DNA of 64,000 nt from Halomonas sp. THAF5a (GCF_009363755.1 NZ_CP045417.1:558001-622000), one strand, 5' to 3'; positions 45,909 to 58,265 are shown, numbered from the stretch's first letter. A program made the numbers and translations. Notes: a model not told the origin generated them from the letters alone.

Positions 45909-46595
45909 TCAGGTGTCGGCCCACATCCGCAGCAGGTTGGCGAGGCTCTTCGAGAGGGTGTCGAAGGTCGCGGTCTTGCCGCTCTCCTCGAAGAGGCGCC
46001 GGCGGGTGGAGTCCAGGTCGAAGAGCACCTCCCGCTGCTGGGGATCGCGGACCAGGCTCTGCGCCCAGCCGACCGCCGCCAGGCGCTCGCCCCGGGTGAC
46101 CGGCTCGACCCGGTGCAGGGTCGAGGAGGGGTAGAGCACCAGCGAGCCGGCCGGCAGCTTGAAGGTCTGTTCGCCGCCGGTGGTCTCGATCAGCAGCTCG
46201 CCGCCGTCGTAGCTGTCCGGGTCGCCGAGGAAGAGGGTGAAGGAGATATCGGTGCGCATGGCGCCACTCGGGCTACCCATGATGGCATCGTCGACGTGGT
46301 TACCGTAGCTCATGCCCGGCTCGTAGCGGCTGAACATCAGCGGCTTCATGCGTCGCGGGCGCACCGCCATCTGGAACAGGGCATGGCGCTGGAGGTGGCC
46401 GGTCACCTCCTCGCGCAGCGCGCCGACGGCGGGGTGGCGACCCTCGGCCTGGCGGTTGTGCTTGACCGTGCGGGCATGCCAGCCGGCGGTCTCGCGCCCG
46501 TCCTGGAAGGGCGTGTCGGCCAGGGTGGTCTGGATGCGCTGAAGCAGCTCCTCGGGAATGATCTGGGCGATGCAGAGGATCACGATCGACTCCAT
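45909..46595 (-). CDS. piuC: PKHD-type Fe(II)/2-oxoglutarate hydroxylase (PiuC/YbiX)
   Basis: 228 residues, the usual length for PiuC/YbiX. The double-stranded beta-helix has the iron ligands His and Asp in YGNHVDDAIM and the second His in STLHRVEPV, with the 2-oxoglutarate Arg in RGERLAAVGW. The C-terminal helices (LFEESGKTATFDTLSKSLANLLRMW) complete the family. PiuC homologs accompany TonB-dependent iron-siderophore receptors. The ATG at 46595 is chosen for MESIVILCIAQIIPEELL; a short G/C-run hairpin precedes it and no clear ribosome site is seen. Divergent from the His-repeat protein gene. Confidence 0.9.
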   Translation of the reverse strand: MESIVILCIAQIIPEELLQRIQTTLADTPFQDGRETAGWHARTVKHNRQAEGRHPAVGALREEVTGHLQRHALFQMAVRPRRMKPLMFSRYEPGMSYGNHVDDAIMGSPSGAMRTDISFTLFLGDPDSYDGGELLIETTGGEQTFKLPAGSLVLYPSSTLHRVEPVTRGERLAAVGWAQSLVRDPQQREVLFDLDSTRRRLFEESGKTATFDTLSKSLANLLRMWADT

Positions 46596-46732
46596 GGGGG
46601 TGGGGGTGGCCCCCAGTATATCTGAATGAAAAGGATTTGCGTTCCGTGGCCGGGCGGTACTATCGTTTCGTCGCGGCGTCTGCCGCCCAACTTCATGCAA
46701 CGAGACCCACGTAACGAGAGGAAGCGCGCATC

Positions 46733-47857
46733 ATGGCCACTACCCGCACCAAGCTCTGGATCGGCGTCGGAACGAGTGTCCTGCTGGGCACGGCGAGCGC
46801 CGGCTGGGCCGACACCGTCGAGGCTCACGAGGGCGAGAGGAACGCCGCCGAGCAGGGCCACCACCACGAGGGCGGCGAGGGCGGTGAGCACAGCCAGCAC
46901 CACGAGGGCGGCGAGCACGGCCATCACCATGAAGGTGGTGAAGGTGGTGAAGGCGGAGAGCATGGCCATCACCCTGAAGGCGGCGAAGGTGGTGAAGGTG
47001 GTGAAGGTGGTGAAGGCGGAGAGCACGGCCATCACCCTGAGGGAGGCGAAGGCGGCGAAGGCGGCGAAGGCGGCGAAGGCGGAGAAGGCGGAGAAGGCGG
47101 CGGCCTGGGCCCCGACCCGCTGGCGGTCTTCTCCGGCTGGGATGCGGCCCAGGGCGGCGAAGGCGGAGAAGGCGGCGAAGGCGGTGAAGGCGGTGAAGGC
47201 GGCGAGAACGCCACCGCGCCCGCCGATAACCCCGGTGTCTTCTACACCCGCCTGGCCATGATGCAGGGCCACCTCGAGGTCGCCCGCGAGCTCTATCGCC
47301 AGGGCGAGCAGGATGCCGCCGTGGTGCACTTCGCCCACCCCCTCGACGAGCAGTATCCGTCCGTGGCATCGGCCCTGGCGTCCCGGGGCGTCGACGAGGC
47401 GGTGCAGCAGTCGCTCGAGACCCTCGAGCAGGGCGCCCGCGAGGGACTGGCCTGGGAGTCGCTCGAGTCGCGCTACGCCGAGGTCGAGACCACCCTCGAG
47501 GAGGCCATGGCCACCACCGAGGCCTCGCTGCTCGAGGATCCGGCCTTCGTCAGCCGGGTGCATCGCGCCCTGGTCACCGCCTCGCTGTACGAGTACGCCG
47601 AGGCCATCGAGGAGGGTGAGTTCACCAACGTCGTCGAGTACCAGGACGGGCGCGGCATGATGCGGGTGGGCCGCCAGCTGCTCGAGCGCCAGGGCGAGGT
47701 GTTCGGCGAAGGCGAGAACTACCAGGCCCTGCTGAACGCCTACGACGAGGCCCTGCAGGCCTGGCCCTCGGCCGAGGCTCCGGCGCAGCCGGCGATGAGC
47801 TTCGGTGAGCTCTCGGGGGCCGTCTTCCGCCTGGAACAGCGGCTGGGCGACTACTGA
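46733..47857 (+). CDS. Secreted His/Gly/Glu-repeat protein, probable metal binder
   Basis: 374 residues, not assigned to a named family. Signal peptide about 1-26 (cleavage GWA/DTV). Residues 43-123 are GGE repeats interrupted by HGHH or HHHE clusters; a second GGE block spans 141-158. The C-terminal 215 residues are a folded helical domain (FYTRLAMMQGHLEVARELYR; VVHFAHPLDEQYPSVASAL). The His clusters suggest Zn, Cu, Ni or Fe binding in the periplasm. The neighbouring PiuC-like hydroxylase gene is divergent, consistent with a shared metal theme (inference). The ATG at 46733 has a gagagga ribosome site. Confidence 0.8.
   Translation: MATTRTKLWIGVGTSVLLGTASAGWADTVEAHEGERNAAEQGHHHEGGEGGEHSQHHEGGEHGHHHEGGEGGEGGEHGHHPEGGEGGEGGEGGEGGEHGHHPEGGEGGEGGEGGEGGEGGEGGGLGPDPLAVFSGWDAAQGGEGGEGGEGGEGGEGGENATAPADNPGVFYTRLAMMQGHLEVARELYRQGEQDAAVVHFAHPLDEQYPSVASALASRGVDEAVQQSLETLEQGAREGLAWESLESRYAEVETTLEEAMATTEASLLEDPAFVSRVHRALVTASLYEYAEAIEEGEFTNVVEYQDGRGMMRVGRQLLERQGEVFGEGENYQALLNAYDEALQAWPSAEAPAQPAMSFGELSGAVFRLEQRLGDY
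46859..47206 (+). repeat. GGE/HGHH codon repeat array
   Basis: Repeats of a nine-base unit (ggcgaaggc / ggtgaaggt) encoding Gly-Gly-Glu, with inserted His clusters, at 46859-47101 and again at 47153-47206. The unit is in frame, so length changes would not break the gene. Such arrays are prone to slippage and to assembly error. Confidence 0.85.
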
Positions 47858-47999
47858 GGCATGAGCCGCCGCCATGCCTCGGGCATGGCGGCGGCGGGGC
47901 AACCGACGAGATCGCCGACACCGGGCGTCAGCGAACGCCCATCCGGCGCCGGGGCTCCCTGGCAGGCTGCTACGCTGTGGGTCTGCCAAGGAGGTGAGC

Positions 48000-48494
48000 A
48001 TGCGATACATCGCGATGGCCCTGCTGCTCCTGCCGCTGACGGGGCAGGCGCAGATCATGACTTGCCCGGACGGTTCCTACCGCGACCGCTGCCCGGGAGG
48101 CGAGGCCTTCCAGGGCGGCGGCGTGTCCCACTACGCGGCGCCCGAGCCGCGTTCGTTCTCCCCGCTGCCCGACACCGACCGCCCCCGCGTCGATGACGAC
48201 CCTTCCGGCACGGCTCTCTCACGCCCCGCGTCGGGGCCGCGTTCGGTGGCCGAGCGCGCCCGGGACATGGGGATCAGTCGCAATGCGCTGGTCAAGGCCC
48301 GCAGCCGTGGCACCATCCTGATCGGCATGGAGGAGAAGGACGTGATCGACATCCTCGGCGAGCCGGATGAGGTCGATATCCGCGGGGGAGACAGCGCCCG
48401 CTGCAAGACGATGCACTGGTACGACCGCCGCGACGACCTGCCCGATTACGTCAGCACCTGCGATGGCCGGGTGGATGTCTTCAGCAGCGGCTGA
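48000..48494 (+). CDS. Small secreted protein with SmpA/BamE-like C-terminal domain
   Basis: 164 residues. Signal peptide about 1-17 (GQA/Q). A Cys-containing N-terminal segment (MTCPDGSYRDRCPGG) and a Pro/Ser-rich linker lead to a C-terminal domain (about 100-164: ILIGMEEKDVIDILGEPDEV, then a Trp-Tyr and a final Cys) with the GM-x-x-x-DV-x-x-x-LG-x-P pattern of the SmpA/BamE fold. The function is not known. The ATG at 48000 has a perfect aaggagg ribosome site. Confidence 0.8.
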   Translation: MRYIAMALLLLPLTGQAQIMTCPDGSYRDRCPGGEAFQGGGVSHYAAPEPRSFSPLPDTDRPRVDDDPSGTALSRPASGPRSVAERARDMGISRNALVKARSRGTILIGMEEKDVIDILGEPDEVDIRGGDSARCKTMHWYDRRDDLPDYVSTCDGRVDVFSSG

Positions 48495-48541
48495 TCACCG
48501 ACGCCGTGGGGGCCCGATCGCGAGCCTCCCGGGCCCAGGAC

Positions 48542-48581
48542 GCAAGACGGCCGCCGCCCCGAAGGGCGGCGGCCGTCTTGC
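48542..48581. terminator. Bidirectional intrinsic terminator
   Basis: An 18-bp perfect stem (gcaagacggccgccgccc / gggcggcggccgtcttgc) with a cgaa loop. It lies between the BamE-like gene and the convergent tRNA-Thr; it lacks a long U-tract. Confidence 0.8.
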
Positions 48582-48590
48582 ATCTCGTGC

Positions 48591-48666
48591 TGGTGCCGCA
48601 AAGAGGAGTCGAACCTCCGACCTACGCATTACGAGTGCGTTGCTCTACCAGCTGAGCTATTGCGGC
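48591..48666 (-). tRNA. tRNA-Thr (anticodon CGT)
   Basis: A 76-nt gene including encoded CCA. Leftward sequence begins gccgcaatagctcagctggt. Acceptor stem gccgcaa/ttgcggc, anticodon stem acgca/tgcgt, loop ctcgtaa with CGT at positions 34-36, and T-loop ttcgact are all paired correctly. It reads ACG codons, common in high-GC genomes. Confidence 0.95.
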
Positions 48667-48674
48667 GCAGGGGC

Positions 48675-48704
48675 AGGATAGCGCCGGGCCGGGCATGCTG
48701 CCAA
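48675..48704 (-). promoter_or_regulatory. Promoter of tRNA-Thr
   Basis: Read leftward: TTGGCA (48704-48699), 18-bp spacer, TATCCT (48680-48675), nine bases before the tRNA 5' end. It lies directly next to the tesB stop codon. Confidence 0.65.
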
Positions 48705-48705
48705 G

Positions 48706-50083
<1,378 letters not shown>

Positions 50084-50097
50084 CGGGGGCTGCCCCC

Positions 50098-51561
50098 CTA
50101 GAGGACCGGGGGCACCTGCTCGAAGAGCTCGACGTCGTCGTGGTCCGGGAGCCGGGCGTTGAGCTCGTGGAACTGCTCCTGGCTGCGGTCGAGGTAGGCC
50201 AGGATCTCGTAGTAGCGGCGGATGTTGCGCACGTAGATCACCGGCTCGCCGCCCCGGGCGTAGCCATGGCGCGTCCTGCTGTGCCACTCGCGCTCCTGGA
50301 GCAGCGGCAGCGAATCGCGCACGTCGCGCCAGCGGTCCGGGTCGCCGCCGCGCATCTCGGTGATCCTGCGGGCGTCGTAGAGATGGCCGAGGCCGACATT
50401 GTAGGAGGCCATGGCCATGAACAGGCGGTCGTCGCCCTCGATCGAGTCCGGCAGGCGCTCCTCGATCTGGCGCAGGTAGCGGGCGCCGCCGTGGATGCTC
50501 TGGGCCGGGTCGAGGCGGTTGTCGACGCCGAGGTCCCCGGCGGTGGCGTTGGTCAGCATCATCAGGCCGCGCACCCCGGTGGGGGAGGTGGCCCGGGGCT
50601 CCCAGTGGGACTCCTGGTAGCCCAGCGCGGCCAGCAGCTTCCAGTCGAAGCCGGTGTTGCGGGCGGCCTCGCGGAACAGGGCATCGTAGCGGGGCAGGCG
50701 CTCGCGGGCGTGGGCGATGAAGGTGCGGGCGCCCACGTACTCGAGGTAGTCGTCGTGGCCGAAGTAGCGGGCGACCAGGGCGTCGAGCTGATCACTCCGG
50801 CGCAGCGCGTCGAGGAAGCGATTGGCCTCGCCGACCAGCCCCAGCCCGCGGCCGGCGGGGAAGGCCCAGGCCAGGGAGAGCGGCTTGCCTAGGGGGAAGC
50901 CGTCCTCGACCTCTGGGAAGAACAGCCGGTTGAGGCGGAACTGGTGCTCGAAGATCACCGCGGCGTCCAGGGTGCCGCCGGCCACCTGGCCGAGCAGCTC
51001 GGCCACCTCCAGCTCGGCGGACTCCTTCCAGCCGAGCCAGGGGTGCGCCGCCTGCAGCTCGCGCAGCACCCGGTCGGTGCCGGAGCCGCGCAGGGTGCCG
51101 ATCTCCAGCCCCTCCAGCTCCTCGATCGTCTCCGGCGGGTGCAAGCCGCGGCGATAGACCAGCAGCGGCTGCAGCGGCATGATCGGCCGGCTGAAGAGCA
51201 CGCCCTCGAGGGTCGGGTCCAGGGGCAGGGCGGCCGCGCCCAGGTCGCCCTCTTCGCGCACCGCCTCGAGCACGCCGGGGAGGTGGTGGTCGGCGTCCAG
51301 GGTCAGGCTGACCCCCAGGTGATCGGCGAAGCGGCGCACCAGCTCGTACTCGAAGCCGGTGGGGCCCTCGCGCCCCTCGTAGTAGGTGGTGGGGGTGTTG
51401 CGGGTATGCACGCTGAGGAAGTCCCGGGCGAGCACCTCCTCGAGGTGCGACTCCTCCGGCGTGCCGCCTCGGTGGGGCAGCAGCGTCAGCAGCAGGGCGC
51501 TGCACAGCAGGGCGGTCCCGCGCCAGAGGCGCCGGGAAGAGGCGGTCGCGAATGCGGGCAT
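50098..51561 (-). CDS. mltF: Membrane-bound lytic murein transglycosylase F
   Basis: 487 residues. An N-terminal membrane anchor or signal (about 10-29, [18 protein letters not shown]) without a proper lipobox; then a solute-binding-like domain (about 45-270, [20 protein letters not shown]); then the SLT domain (from about 300) with catalytic Glu in [10 protein letters not shown] and [11 protein letters not shown]. It is about as long as E. coli MltF (518). It sits between tadA and purL, the canonical mltF location, in contrast to the paralog at 32947-34353. The ATG at 51561 is the best start. Confidence 0.92.
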   Translation of the reverse strand: MPAFATASSRRLWRGTALLCSALLLTLLPHRGGTPEESHLEEVLARDFLSVHTRNTPTTYYEGREGPTGFEYELVRRFADHLGVSLTLDADHHLPGVLEAVREEGDLGAAALPLDPTLEGVLFSRPIMPLQPLLVYRRGLHPPETIEELEGLEIGTLRGSGTDRVLRELQAAHPWLGWKESAELEVAELLGQVAGGTLDAAVIFEHQFRLNRLFFPEVEDGFPLGKPLSLAWAFPAGRGLGLVGEANRFLDALRRSDQLDALVARYFGHDDYLEYVGARTFIAHARERLPRYDALFREAARNTGFDWKLLAALGYQESHWEPRATSPTGVRGLMMLTNATAGDLGVDNRLDPAQSIHGGARYLRQIEERLPDSIEGDDRLFMAMASYNVGLGHLYDARRITEMRGGDPDRWRDVRDSLPLLQEREWHSRTRHGYARGGEPVIYVRNIRRYYEILAYLDRSQEQFHELNARLPDHDDVELFEQVPPVL

Positions 51562-51718
51562 GGGGGCGGTGTGCGGCGATGAGACCTTCAACCATAACCA
51601 GCTCATCGATGACTGTCACCTCTGCCGATTTCTCGCGCCCGGCGCTTTCCAGTATCATGTGCGCTCGTTGCCGCCGGCCGCGGCCCCGAATTCCCCCCTG
51701 TATCAGAGGCTCCAGGAT

Positions 51719-54700
51719 ATGCTCGAACTGCGAGGCGCGCCCGCCCTATCTGCTTTCCGTCATGCCAAGCTGTTGGACGCCCTGCGCGCATCCGTTCCCG
51801 AGGTCGAGTCCCTGCAGGCCGACTACGTCCACTTCGTCGACCATGACGGCGACCTGGACGAGGCCGAGCGGCGCCTGCTGGAGCAGCTGCTCGACTACGG
51901 TCCCGCGCGCGAGGAGGCGTCCTCCGCCGAAGGCCAGCTGTTCCTCGTGGTGCCGCGCATCGGCACCCAGTCGCCCTGGTCCTCCAAGGCCACCGACATC
52001 GCCCACAACTGCGGGCTTGGCCGGGTACGGCGCATCGAGCGCGGCATCGCCTATCGCATCAAGGTGGCCGGCACCCTCGCCGAGGCCGCCTTCGAGCGCC
52101 TCCAGGCCGCCCTGCACGACCGCATGACCGAGACCGTGCTGGCCAACCCCTCCGACGCCGCCCAACTCTTCGCCCACCACGAGCCGGCGCCGCTGGGCAG
52201 CGTGGACATCCTCGAGGGCGGCCGCGAGGCCCTCGAGGTCGCCAACGTCGAGCTGGGCCTGGCACTGGCCGAGGACGAGATCGACTACCTCTGCGAGGCG
52301 TTCCGCGAGCTCGGCCGCAACCCCGCGGACGTCGAGCTGATGATGTTCGCCCAGGCCAACTCCGAGCACTGCCGCCACAAGATCTTCAACGCCGACTGGC
52401 GGATCGACGGCGAGGCCCAGGAGCGCTCGCTGTTCAAGATGATCAAGAACACCCACGAGCGCTCGCCCGGTGACATCCTCTCCGCCTACAGCGATAACGC
52501 GGCGGTGATCCGGGGTTCGGAGGCGCCGCGCTTCTATCCTGCGCCGCTGACCGGCCGCGGCGAGGAGCGCGCCATCTACGGCGCCACCCAGGAGCCGATC
52601 CAGATCCTGATGAAGGTGGAGACCCACAACCACCCCACGGCCATCGCGCCGCATCCGGGCGCGGCCACCGGCGCCGGCGGCGAGATCCGCGACGAGGGCG
52701 CCACCGGCATCGGCGGCAAGCCCAAGGCGGGCCTGACCGGCTTCACCGTCTCCAACCTGCGCATCCCCGAGTTCGTGCAGCCCTGGGAGGCCTTCGACTA
52801 CGGCAAGCCCGAGCGCATCCAGTCGGCGCTTCAGATCATGCTCGACGGACCGATCGGCGGCGCCGCCTTCAACAACGAGTTCGGCCGCCCGAACCTGGCC
52901 GGCGTCTTCCGCACCTACGAGCAGGACGCCTTGGGCCCCGACGGCATCGAGCGGCGCGGCTATCACAAGCCGATCATGCTCGCCGGGGGCTACGGCAACA
53001 TCCGCGACGGCCACGTCCAGAAGGGCGAGATCCCGGTCGGCGGCAAGCTGATCGTGATGGGCGGCCCGGCGATGCTGATCGGCCTCGGGGGCGGCGCCGC
53101 CTCCTCCATGGCCTCCGGCGCCTCCAGCGCCGACCTGGACTTCGCCTCGGTACAGCGCGGCAACCCCGAGATGGAGCGCCGCGCCCAGGAGGTCATCGAC
53201 CGCTGCTGGGCGCTGGGCGACGACAACCCGATCCGCTTCATCCACGACGTCGGCGCCGGCGGGCTCTCCAACGCCCTGCCCGAGCTGGTCAAGGACGGCG
53301 AGCGCGGCGGGCTCTTCGACCTGCGCGCCGTGCCCAACGCCGAGCCGGGCATGAGCCCGCTGGAGATCTGGTGCAACGAGGCCCAGGAGCGCTACGTGCT
53401 CGCCGTGGCCCCCCAGGACCTCGAGACCTTCGAGGCGCTCTGCGCGCGCGAGCGCTGCCCCTACGCCGTGGTCGGCGAGGCCACCGAGGCCCATCACCTG
53501 GCGGTGACCGACGGTCACTTCGAGAGCCAGCCGGTCGACCTGCCGATGAGCGTGCTGTTCGGCAAGCCGCCGAAGATGCAGCGCGAGTTCAGCCGCGAGA
53601 CCCGCCCGCTCTCCGGCGTGATGCTCGACAACCTCGACCTGCGCGAGGCGATGGACCGGGTGCTGCGCCTGCCCGCCGTGGCCTCCAAGAGCTTTTTGAT
53701 CACCATCGGCGACCGCTCGATCACCGGGCAGGTGGCCCGCGACCAGATGATCGGCCCCTGGCAGGTGCCGGTGGCGGACGTCGCCGTGACCACGGCGAGC
53801 TTCGACACCCACGCCGGCGAGGCGATGGCCATGGGCGAGCGCCCGCCGGTGGCGCTGATCGATCCCGCCGCCAGCGCGCGCTTGTCGGTCGCCGAGGCGA
53901 TCACCAACCTGGCCGCCGCGCCGATCGAGAAGCTCGAGGACATCAAGCTCTCGGCCAACTGGATGAGCGCCGCCGACCACCCCGGCGAGAACCAGGCGCT
54001 CTATGACGCCGTGCACGCCGTGGGCATGGAACTCTGCCCGGCGCTCGGCATCGCCATCCCGGTGGGCAAGGACTCCATGTCCATGCGCACCGCCTGGCAG
54101 GAGGAGAACGCCCGGGGCGCCGCCGAGGAGAAGAGCGTCACCTCGCCGCTGTCGCTGTCGATCACCGGCTTCGCGCCGGTCACCGACGCCATGCGCACCC
54201 TGACGCCCCAGGTCAACCTGGAACAGGACGAGTCCGACCTGCTGCTGATCGATCTGGGTGGCGGCCGGAACCGCCTGGGCGGCTCGGCGCTGGCCCAGGT
54301 CTACGGCCAGGTGGGCGACGAGTGCCCGGACCTGGACGACCCCGAGGACCTGCGCGCCTTCTTCACGGTGATCCAGGGGCTCAACGCCGAGGGCAAGCTG
54401 CTGGCCTACCACGACCGCAGCGACGGCGGCCTGCTGGTGACCCTGCTGGAGATGGCCTTCGCCGCCCATACCGGCCTCGAGATCAAGCTCGACTGGATGA
54501 TCGACGAGCCCGTCGACGCCCTCAACGCGCTGTTCGCCGAGGAGCTCGGCGCGGTCATCCAGGTCAACCGTGAGCACACCGAGGAGGTGCTGGCGCAGTT
54601 CGCCGCGGCGGGCATCGAGACCTGCGGCGTGATCGCCCGGCCGCGCTACGACGACCAGGTGCGCGTGACGCTGTTCGAGGAGCCGCTGCTCGAGACCACC

Positions 54701-55654
54701 CGGCTGCTGGCCGAGCGTACCTGGGCCGAGACCAGCTACCGGATGCAGGCGCTGCGCGACAACGCCGAGTGTGCCAAGAACGAGTTCGACGGCCTGCTCG
54801 ACGGCCGCGACCCGGGCCTCTCGGCCCAGCCGACCTTCGACGTCGACGAGGACATCGCCGCGCCGTTCGTGAATACCGCCAAGCCGGCGGTGGCGGTACT
54901 GCGCGAGCAGGGCGTCAACGGCCAGCTGGAGATGGCCTGGGCCTTCGACAAGGCCGGCTTCGAGGCCGTCGACGTGCACATGAGCGACATCCTCGAGGGG
55001 CGGGTGAGCCTCGAGACCTTCAAGGGCCTGGTGGCCTGCGGCGGCTTCTCCTACGGCGACGTGCTGGGCGCCGGCGGCGGCTGGGCCAAGTCGATCCTCT
55101 TCAATCCCCGCGCCAGGGAGCAGTTCTCGGCCTTCTTCGAGCGCGACGACAGCTTCTCGCTGGGCGTGTGCAACGGCTGCCAGATGCTCGCCCAGCTGAA
55201 GGACCTGATTCCCGGTGCCGAGGCCTGGCCGCGCTTCGTGCGCAACGAGTCCGAGCAGTTCGAGGCTCGGGTTTCCATGGTACAGGTGGAGGAGAGCCCG
55301 TCGATCCTGCTCGCCGGCATGGAGGGCTCACGCCTGCCCATCGCCGTGGCCCACGGCGAGGGCCGGGCCGAGTTCCGCGACAGCGCCCACCTGCGCAGCC
55401 TCCAGGGCAGCGGCCAGGTCGCCCTGCGCTTCCTGGACAACCACGGCCAGGTGACCACCCGCTACCCGGCCAACCCCAACGGCTCGCCCTCCGGCATCAC
55501 CGGCCTGACCACGCCGGACGGCCGCGTGACCATCATGATGCCGCATCCTGAGCGGGTCGTGCGGGCGGTGACCAACTCCTGGCGCCCGGCCGAGTGGACG
55601 AAGGACGGCGCCTGGATGCGCCTGTTCCGCAACGCCCGCACCTGGCTCGGCTGA
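51719..55654 (+). CDS. purL: Phosphoribosylformylglycinamidine synthase (FGAM synthase)
   Basis: 1,311-residue large PurL that converts FGAR to FGAM with glutamine and ATP in purine synthesis. The N-terminal domain ([16 protein letters not shown]), the two PurM-like halves ([35 protein letters not shown]), and the C-terminal class I amidotransferase with nucleophile Cys in GVCNGCQML and final His/Glu in MMPHPERV are all complete. The ATG at 51719 ([18 protein letters not shown]) matches the E. coli N-terminus; the frame is open far upstream. An intrinsic terminator follows. Confidence 0.97.
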   Translation: MLELRGAPALSAFRHAKLLDALRASVPEVESLQADYVHFVDHDGDLDEAERRLLEQLLDYGPAREEASSAEGQLFLVVPRIGTQSPWSSKATDIAHNCGLGRVRRIERGIAYRIKVAGTLAEAAFERLQAALHDRMTETVLANPSDAAQLFAHHEPAPLGSVDILEGGREALEVANVELGLALAEDEIDYLCEAFRELGRNPADVELMMFAQANSEHCRHKIFNADWRIDGEAQERSLFKMIKNTHERSPGDILSAYSDNAAVIRGSEAPRFYPAPLTGRGEERAIYGATQEPIQILMKVETHNHPTAIAPHPGAATGAGGEIRDEGATGIGGKPKAGLTGFTVSNLRIPEFVQPWEAFDYGKPERIQSALQIMLDGPIGGAAFNNEFGRPNLAGVFRTYEQDALGPDGIERRGYHKPIMLAGGYGNIRDGHVQKGEIPVGGKLIVMGGPAMLIGLGGGAASSMASGASSADLDFASVQRGNPEMERRAQEVIDRCWALGDDNPIRFIHDVGAGGLSNALPELVKDGERGGLFDLRAVPNAEPGMSPLEIWCNEAQERYVLAVAPQDLETFEALCARERCPYAVVGEATEAHHLAVTDGHFESQPVDLPMSVLFGKPPKMQREFSRETRPLSGVMLDNLDLREAMDRVLRLPAVASKSFLITIGDRSITGQVARDQMIGPWQVPVADVAVTTASFDTHAGEAMAMGERPPVALIDPAASARLSVAEAITNLAAAPIEKLEDIKLSANWMSAADHPGENQALYDAVHAVGMELCPALGIAIPVGKDSMSMRTAWQEENARGAAEEKSVTSPLSLSITGFAPVTDAMRTLTPQVNLEQDESDLLLIDLGGGRNRLGGSALAQVYGQVGDECPDLDDPEDLRAFFTVIQGLNAEGKLLAYHDRSDGGLLVTLLEMAFAAHTGLEIKLDWMIDEPVDALNALFAEELGAVIQVNREHTEEVLAQFAAAGIETCGVIARPRYDDQVRVTLFEEPLLETTRLLAERTWAETSYRMQALRDNAECAKNEFDGLLDGRDPGLSAQPTFDVDEDIAAPFVNTAKPAVAVLREQGVNGQLEMAWAFDKAGFEAVDVHMSDILEGRVSLETFKGLVACGGFSYGDVLGAGGGWAKSILFNPRAREQFSAFFERDDSFSLGVCNGCQMLAQLKDLIPGAEAWPRFVRNESEQFEARVSMVQVEESPSILLAGMEGSRLPIAVAHGEGRAEFRDSAHLRSLQGSGQVALRFLDNHGQVTTRYPANPNGSPSGITGLTTPDGRVTIMMPHPERVVRAVTNSWRPAEWTKDGAWMRLFRNARTWLG

Positions 55655-55685
55655 CCGCGCCGGCGCCGCGTCATTGACGCTGCTG

Positions 55686-55728
55686 AAAACGCCGACGCCC
55701 GGGACCTGGTCCCGGGCGTCGGCGTTTT
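55686..55728. terminator. Bidirectional intrinsic terminator after purL
   Basis: A 20-bp perfect stem (aaaacgccgacgcccgggac and its complement) with a 3-nt loop. T-rich on the right and A-rich on the left, so it can serve purL and the leftward zinc ribbon gene. Confidence 0.92.
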
Positions 55729-55765
55729 TGTCGGCGTGATGCCGGCGGCGGTGTCGGGGCGACGA

Positions 55766-55978
55766 TCAGCCGCGATCGCCGTCGGCGGCGTCGTGGTGCT
55801 TCAGCTGCGCCTCGAGCTCCTCGATGGCGTGGCGGAACTGCGCCTGGAAGTAGTCGAAGCGGCCGAAGTCGTAGTCGCACTCGGCGCAGTGCACGTGATA
55901 CTCGTCCTTGCGGCCGGGCGGGAAGCGCTTCATGCGGTGGCCGCACTTGGGGCACTCGGGGCTGGTCTTCACTTTCAT
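55766..55978 (-). CDS. Small zinc ribbon protein
   Basis: 70 residues. Two CxxC knuckles (CPKC and CAEC, about residues 9-12 and 31-34) form a zinc ribbon, followed by an amphipathic helix (FDYFQAQFRHAIEELEAQLKHH). The role is unknown. The ATG at 55978 follows a gaggag ribosome site; an in-frame upstream codon at 56008 is less likely. Confidence 0.78.
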   Translation of the reverse strand: MKVKTSPECPKCGHRMKRFPPGRKDEYHVHCAECDYDFGRFDYFQAQFRHAIEELEAQLKHHDAADGDRG

Positions 55979-56205
55979 CTGCGCCTCTCCTCTTTCGGGT
56001 ATGGGCAATCGATCTTCCCTTGGTCCTTTTAGATATCATGGCGAAAGGCCGCCAGGTCAAGGTCTGCCCCTCGGTGATCGCCTCCGCTGGGGCCTGCCTC
56101 CCTCGCGGTGGCCCCGCCACCGGGCCGGACGCCAGGCACGCTCGGCGCGCCTGACGCGGCGGCCGCCGCCCGGTAGGATGGCGGCTTCGTCGACAGGAGG
56201 TGGCC

Positions 56206-58032
56206 ATGCCCGAAACGACCGTGCCCCAGCTGCGTCCTTATCAGCGCGAGGCCGTCACCCGGGTGGTCGCGCACTTCCGGGCCGGCGACGATCCCGCGGT
56301 GGTGGTGCTGCCCACCGGCAGCGGCAAGTCGCTGGTGATCGCCGAGCTGGCGCGCCTGGCCCGTGGCCGGGTGCTGGTGCTGGCCCACGTGCGGGAACTG
56401 GTCGAGCAGAACCACGCCAAGTATCAGGCCTACGGCCTCGAGGCCGACATCTTCAGCGCCGGCCTGGGGCGCAAGGAGAGCGGGCGCCAGGTGGTGTTCG
56501 GCTCGGTGCAGTCGGTGGTCAGGAACCTCGAGGTCTTCGGCTCTCCCCCTCAGGGGCAGGGCGCCTTCACCCTGCTGGTGATCGACGAGTGCCACCGGGT
56601 CACCAGCGAGAAGGAGGCGAGCTACCGGCGGGTGATCGACCGTCTGCGGGGCGCCAATCCGCGCCTCAAGGTGCTGGGGCTGACCGCCACGCCCTACCGG
56701 CTGGGCCAGGGCTTCATCTACCATCGCCACCACCACGGCATGGTGCGCGGCGACGAGGCCTGCTTCTTTCGCGACTGCGTCTTCGAGCAGCCGCTGCGCC
56801 TGATGGTGCGCCAGGGCTACCTGGCCGAGCCCCGGCGCGTCGACGCCGCCGTCGAGCGCTACGACTTCTCGGCGCTGACGCCGTCCTCCAGCGGGCTCTT
56901 CCGCGAGGAGGAGCTCAACCGGGTGGCGGCGGGTAATCGCGCCACCCCGGGCATCATCGCCGAGGTGGTCGAGCGCGCCCGTGACCGACAGGGGGTGATG
57001 CTCTTCGCCGCCAGCGTGGCCCATGCCGAGGAGATCCTCGGTTACCTGCCGGCCGGCGAGGCGGCGCTGGTCACCGGGGCGACCCCCTCCGCCGAGCGCG
57101 AGCGCCTCATCGCCGCCTTCAAGGCCCGGGAGATCAAGTACCTGGTCAACGTGGCGGTGCTCACCACCGGCTTCGACGCGCCCCACGTGGACCTGATCGC
57201 CATCCTGCGCCCCACCGAGTCGGTGAGCCTCTACCAGCAGATCGTCGGGCGCGGCCTGCGCCTCTCGCCGGGCAAGGCCGACTGCCTGATCCTCGACTAC
57301 GCCGGCAATCCCTGGGACCTCTACGCCCCGGAGGTCGGCAGCCCCCGGCCGGACGGCGACAGCGAGCCGGTGCAGGTGCCGTGCCCCGAGTGCGACCACC
57401 CCAACCTCTTCTGGGGCAAGCGCGACGGGGAGCTGGTCATCGAGCACTTCGGTCGGCGCTGCCAGGGGCTGGTGCCTTCCACGCGAGCCCGACCCCGCGC
57501 GAAGGATGCGACCTCAAGGTCGGCCGCGCCGGCGATGGAGCAGTGTTCGTTCCGTTTCCGCTTCAAGACCTGCCCCGACTGCGGCGCCGAGAACGATATC
57601 GCCGCCCGACGCTGTCACGGCTGCCAGGCGCTGCTGGTGGATGCCGACGACAAGCTCAAGGAGGCGCTCAAGCTGCGCGACGCCCGGGTGCTTCGGGTCG
57701 CCGGGATGCAGCTCGAGGCCACCGTCAACGGCCGTGGGCTGCCGCGCCTCAGGGTCACCTACCACGACGAGGAGGGCGTGACCCTCGCCGAGTGGTTCGC
57801 CCTCGAGACCCCGGCCCAGCGCGGGGCCTTCGCCGCGGCCTTCCTGCGCGACCACCTGCGCGCGCCGGGCACCCGCTGGTCGCCGACCACGCCGGAGGAG
57901 GTGGTCGCCGAGCAGCGCCGGCTGCGTGCGCCGGACTTCGTGGTGGGCCGCAAGGTGGGGCGCCACTGGCAGGTGCGCGAGAAGCTCTTCGACTACACCG
58001 GCCGCTACCGCCGCGCCGAGGCGGCGGAGTAG
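56206..58032 (+). CDS. radD: RadD-type DEAD/DEAH-box helicase
   Basis: 608 residues. Superfamily 2 motifs: Walker [13 protein letters not shown] box [18 protein letters not shown], and helicase [16 protein letters not shown] and [11 protein letters not shown] zinc-finger region (about 390-480) has four pairs of Cys, including [14 protein letters not shown] and CHGCQ. RadD (YejH) participates in double-strand break repair and post-replication gaps in E. coli. The ATG at 56206 has a perfect aggagg site. Confidence 0.9.
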   Translation: MPETTVPQLRPYQREAVTRVVAHFRAGDDPAVVVLPTGSGKSLVIAELARLARGRVLVLAHVRELVEQNHAKYQAYGLEADIFSAGLGRKESGRQVVFGSVQSVVRNLEVFGSPPQGQGAFTLLVIDECHRVTSEKEASYRRVIDRLRGANPRLKVLGLTATPYRLGQGFIYHRHHHGMVRGDEACFFRDCVFEQPLRLMVRQGYLAEPRRVDAAVERYDFSALTPSSSGLFREEELNRVAAGNRATPGIIAEVVERARDRQGVMLFAASVAHAEEILGYLPAGEAALVTGATPSAERERLIAAFKAREIKYLVNVAVLTTGFDAPHVDLIAILRPTESVSLYQQIVGRGLRLSPGKADCLILDYAGNPWDLYAPEVGSPRPDGDSEPVQVPCPECDHPNLFWGKRDGELVIEHFGRRCQGLVPSTRARPRAKDATSRSAAPAMEQCSFRFRFKTCPDCGAENDIAARRCHGCQALLVDADDKLKEALKLRDARVLRVAGMQLEATVNGRGLPRLRVTYHDEEGVTLAEWFALETPAQRGAFAAAFLRDHLRAPGTRWSPTTPEEVVAEQRRLRAPDFVVGRKVGRHWQVREKLFDYTGRYRRAEAAE

Positions 58033-58045
58033 CCGAAGGTGATGT

Positions 58046-58146
58046 GGGAGGCGCCTGGGAGGGGCGCCGGGGATAGGCCGAAAGGGGAGGTCCGAGGACC
58101 ATGGATGGCCGAGGTAGCGTCCAGGGAGGGATTCCCAGCGCCTCCC
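58046..58146. repeat. Bulged long-range inverted repeat between radD and scpA
   Basis: Arms gggaggcgcctggga (58046-58060) and tcccagcgcctccc (58133-58146) pair perfectly except for one bulged base. Smaller palindromes lie inside (ggcgcc twice; ggtcc-ga-ggacc at about 58089-58100). The rest of 58033-58265 has no ORF. It may be a mobile miniature element or a structured RNA. Confidence 0.55.
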
Positions 58147-58265
58147 TGAAGGCCTTTCGCCGGTAAAGCCCCGAGCGCTGTCGGCATGGCGGTCAGAACT
58201 GTCTCCGGCGCCGCGCTCTTGCTAGACTGCCCCGTTGATCCTGCGTCCCCGGAGAGGCACGCCGC

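Noticed and set aside
46615..46645. Possible Fur box upstream of the PiuC-like gene (aatgaaaaggatttgc)
   Set aside because: Too few matches to the GATAAT hexamer pattern to call by eye.
51746..54979. Leftward 1,077-codon frame opposite purL
   Set aside because: It is an antisense shadow of an intact, highly conserved gene.
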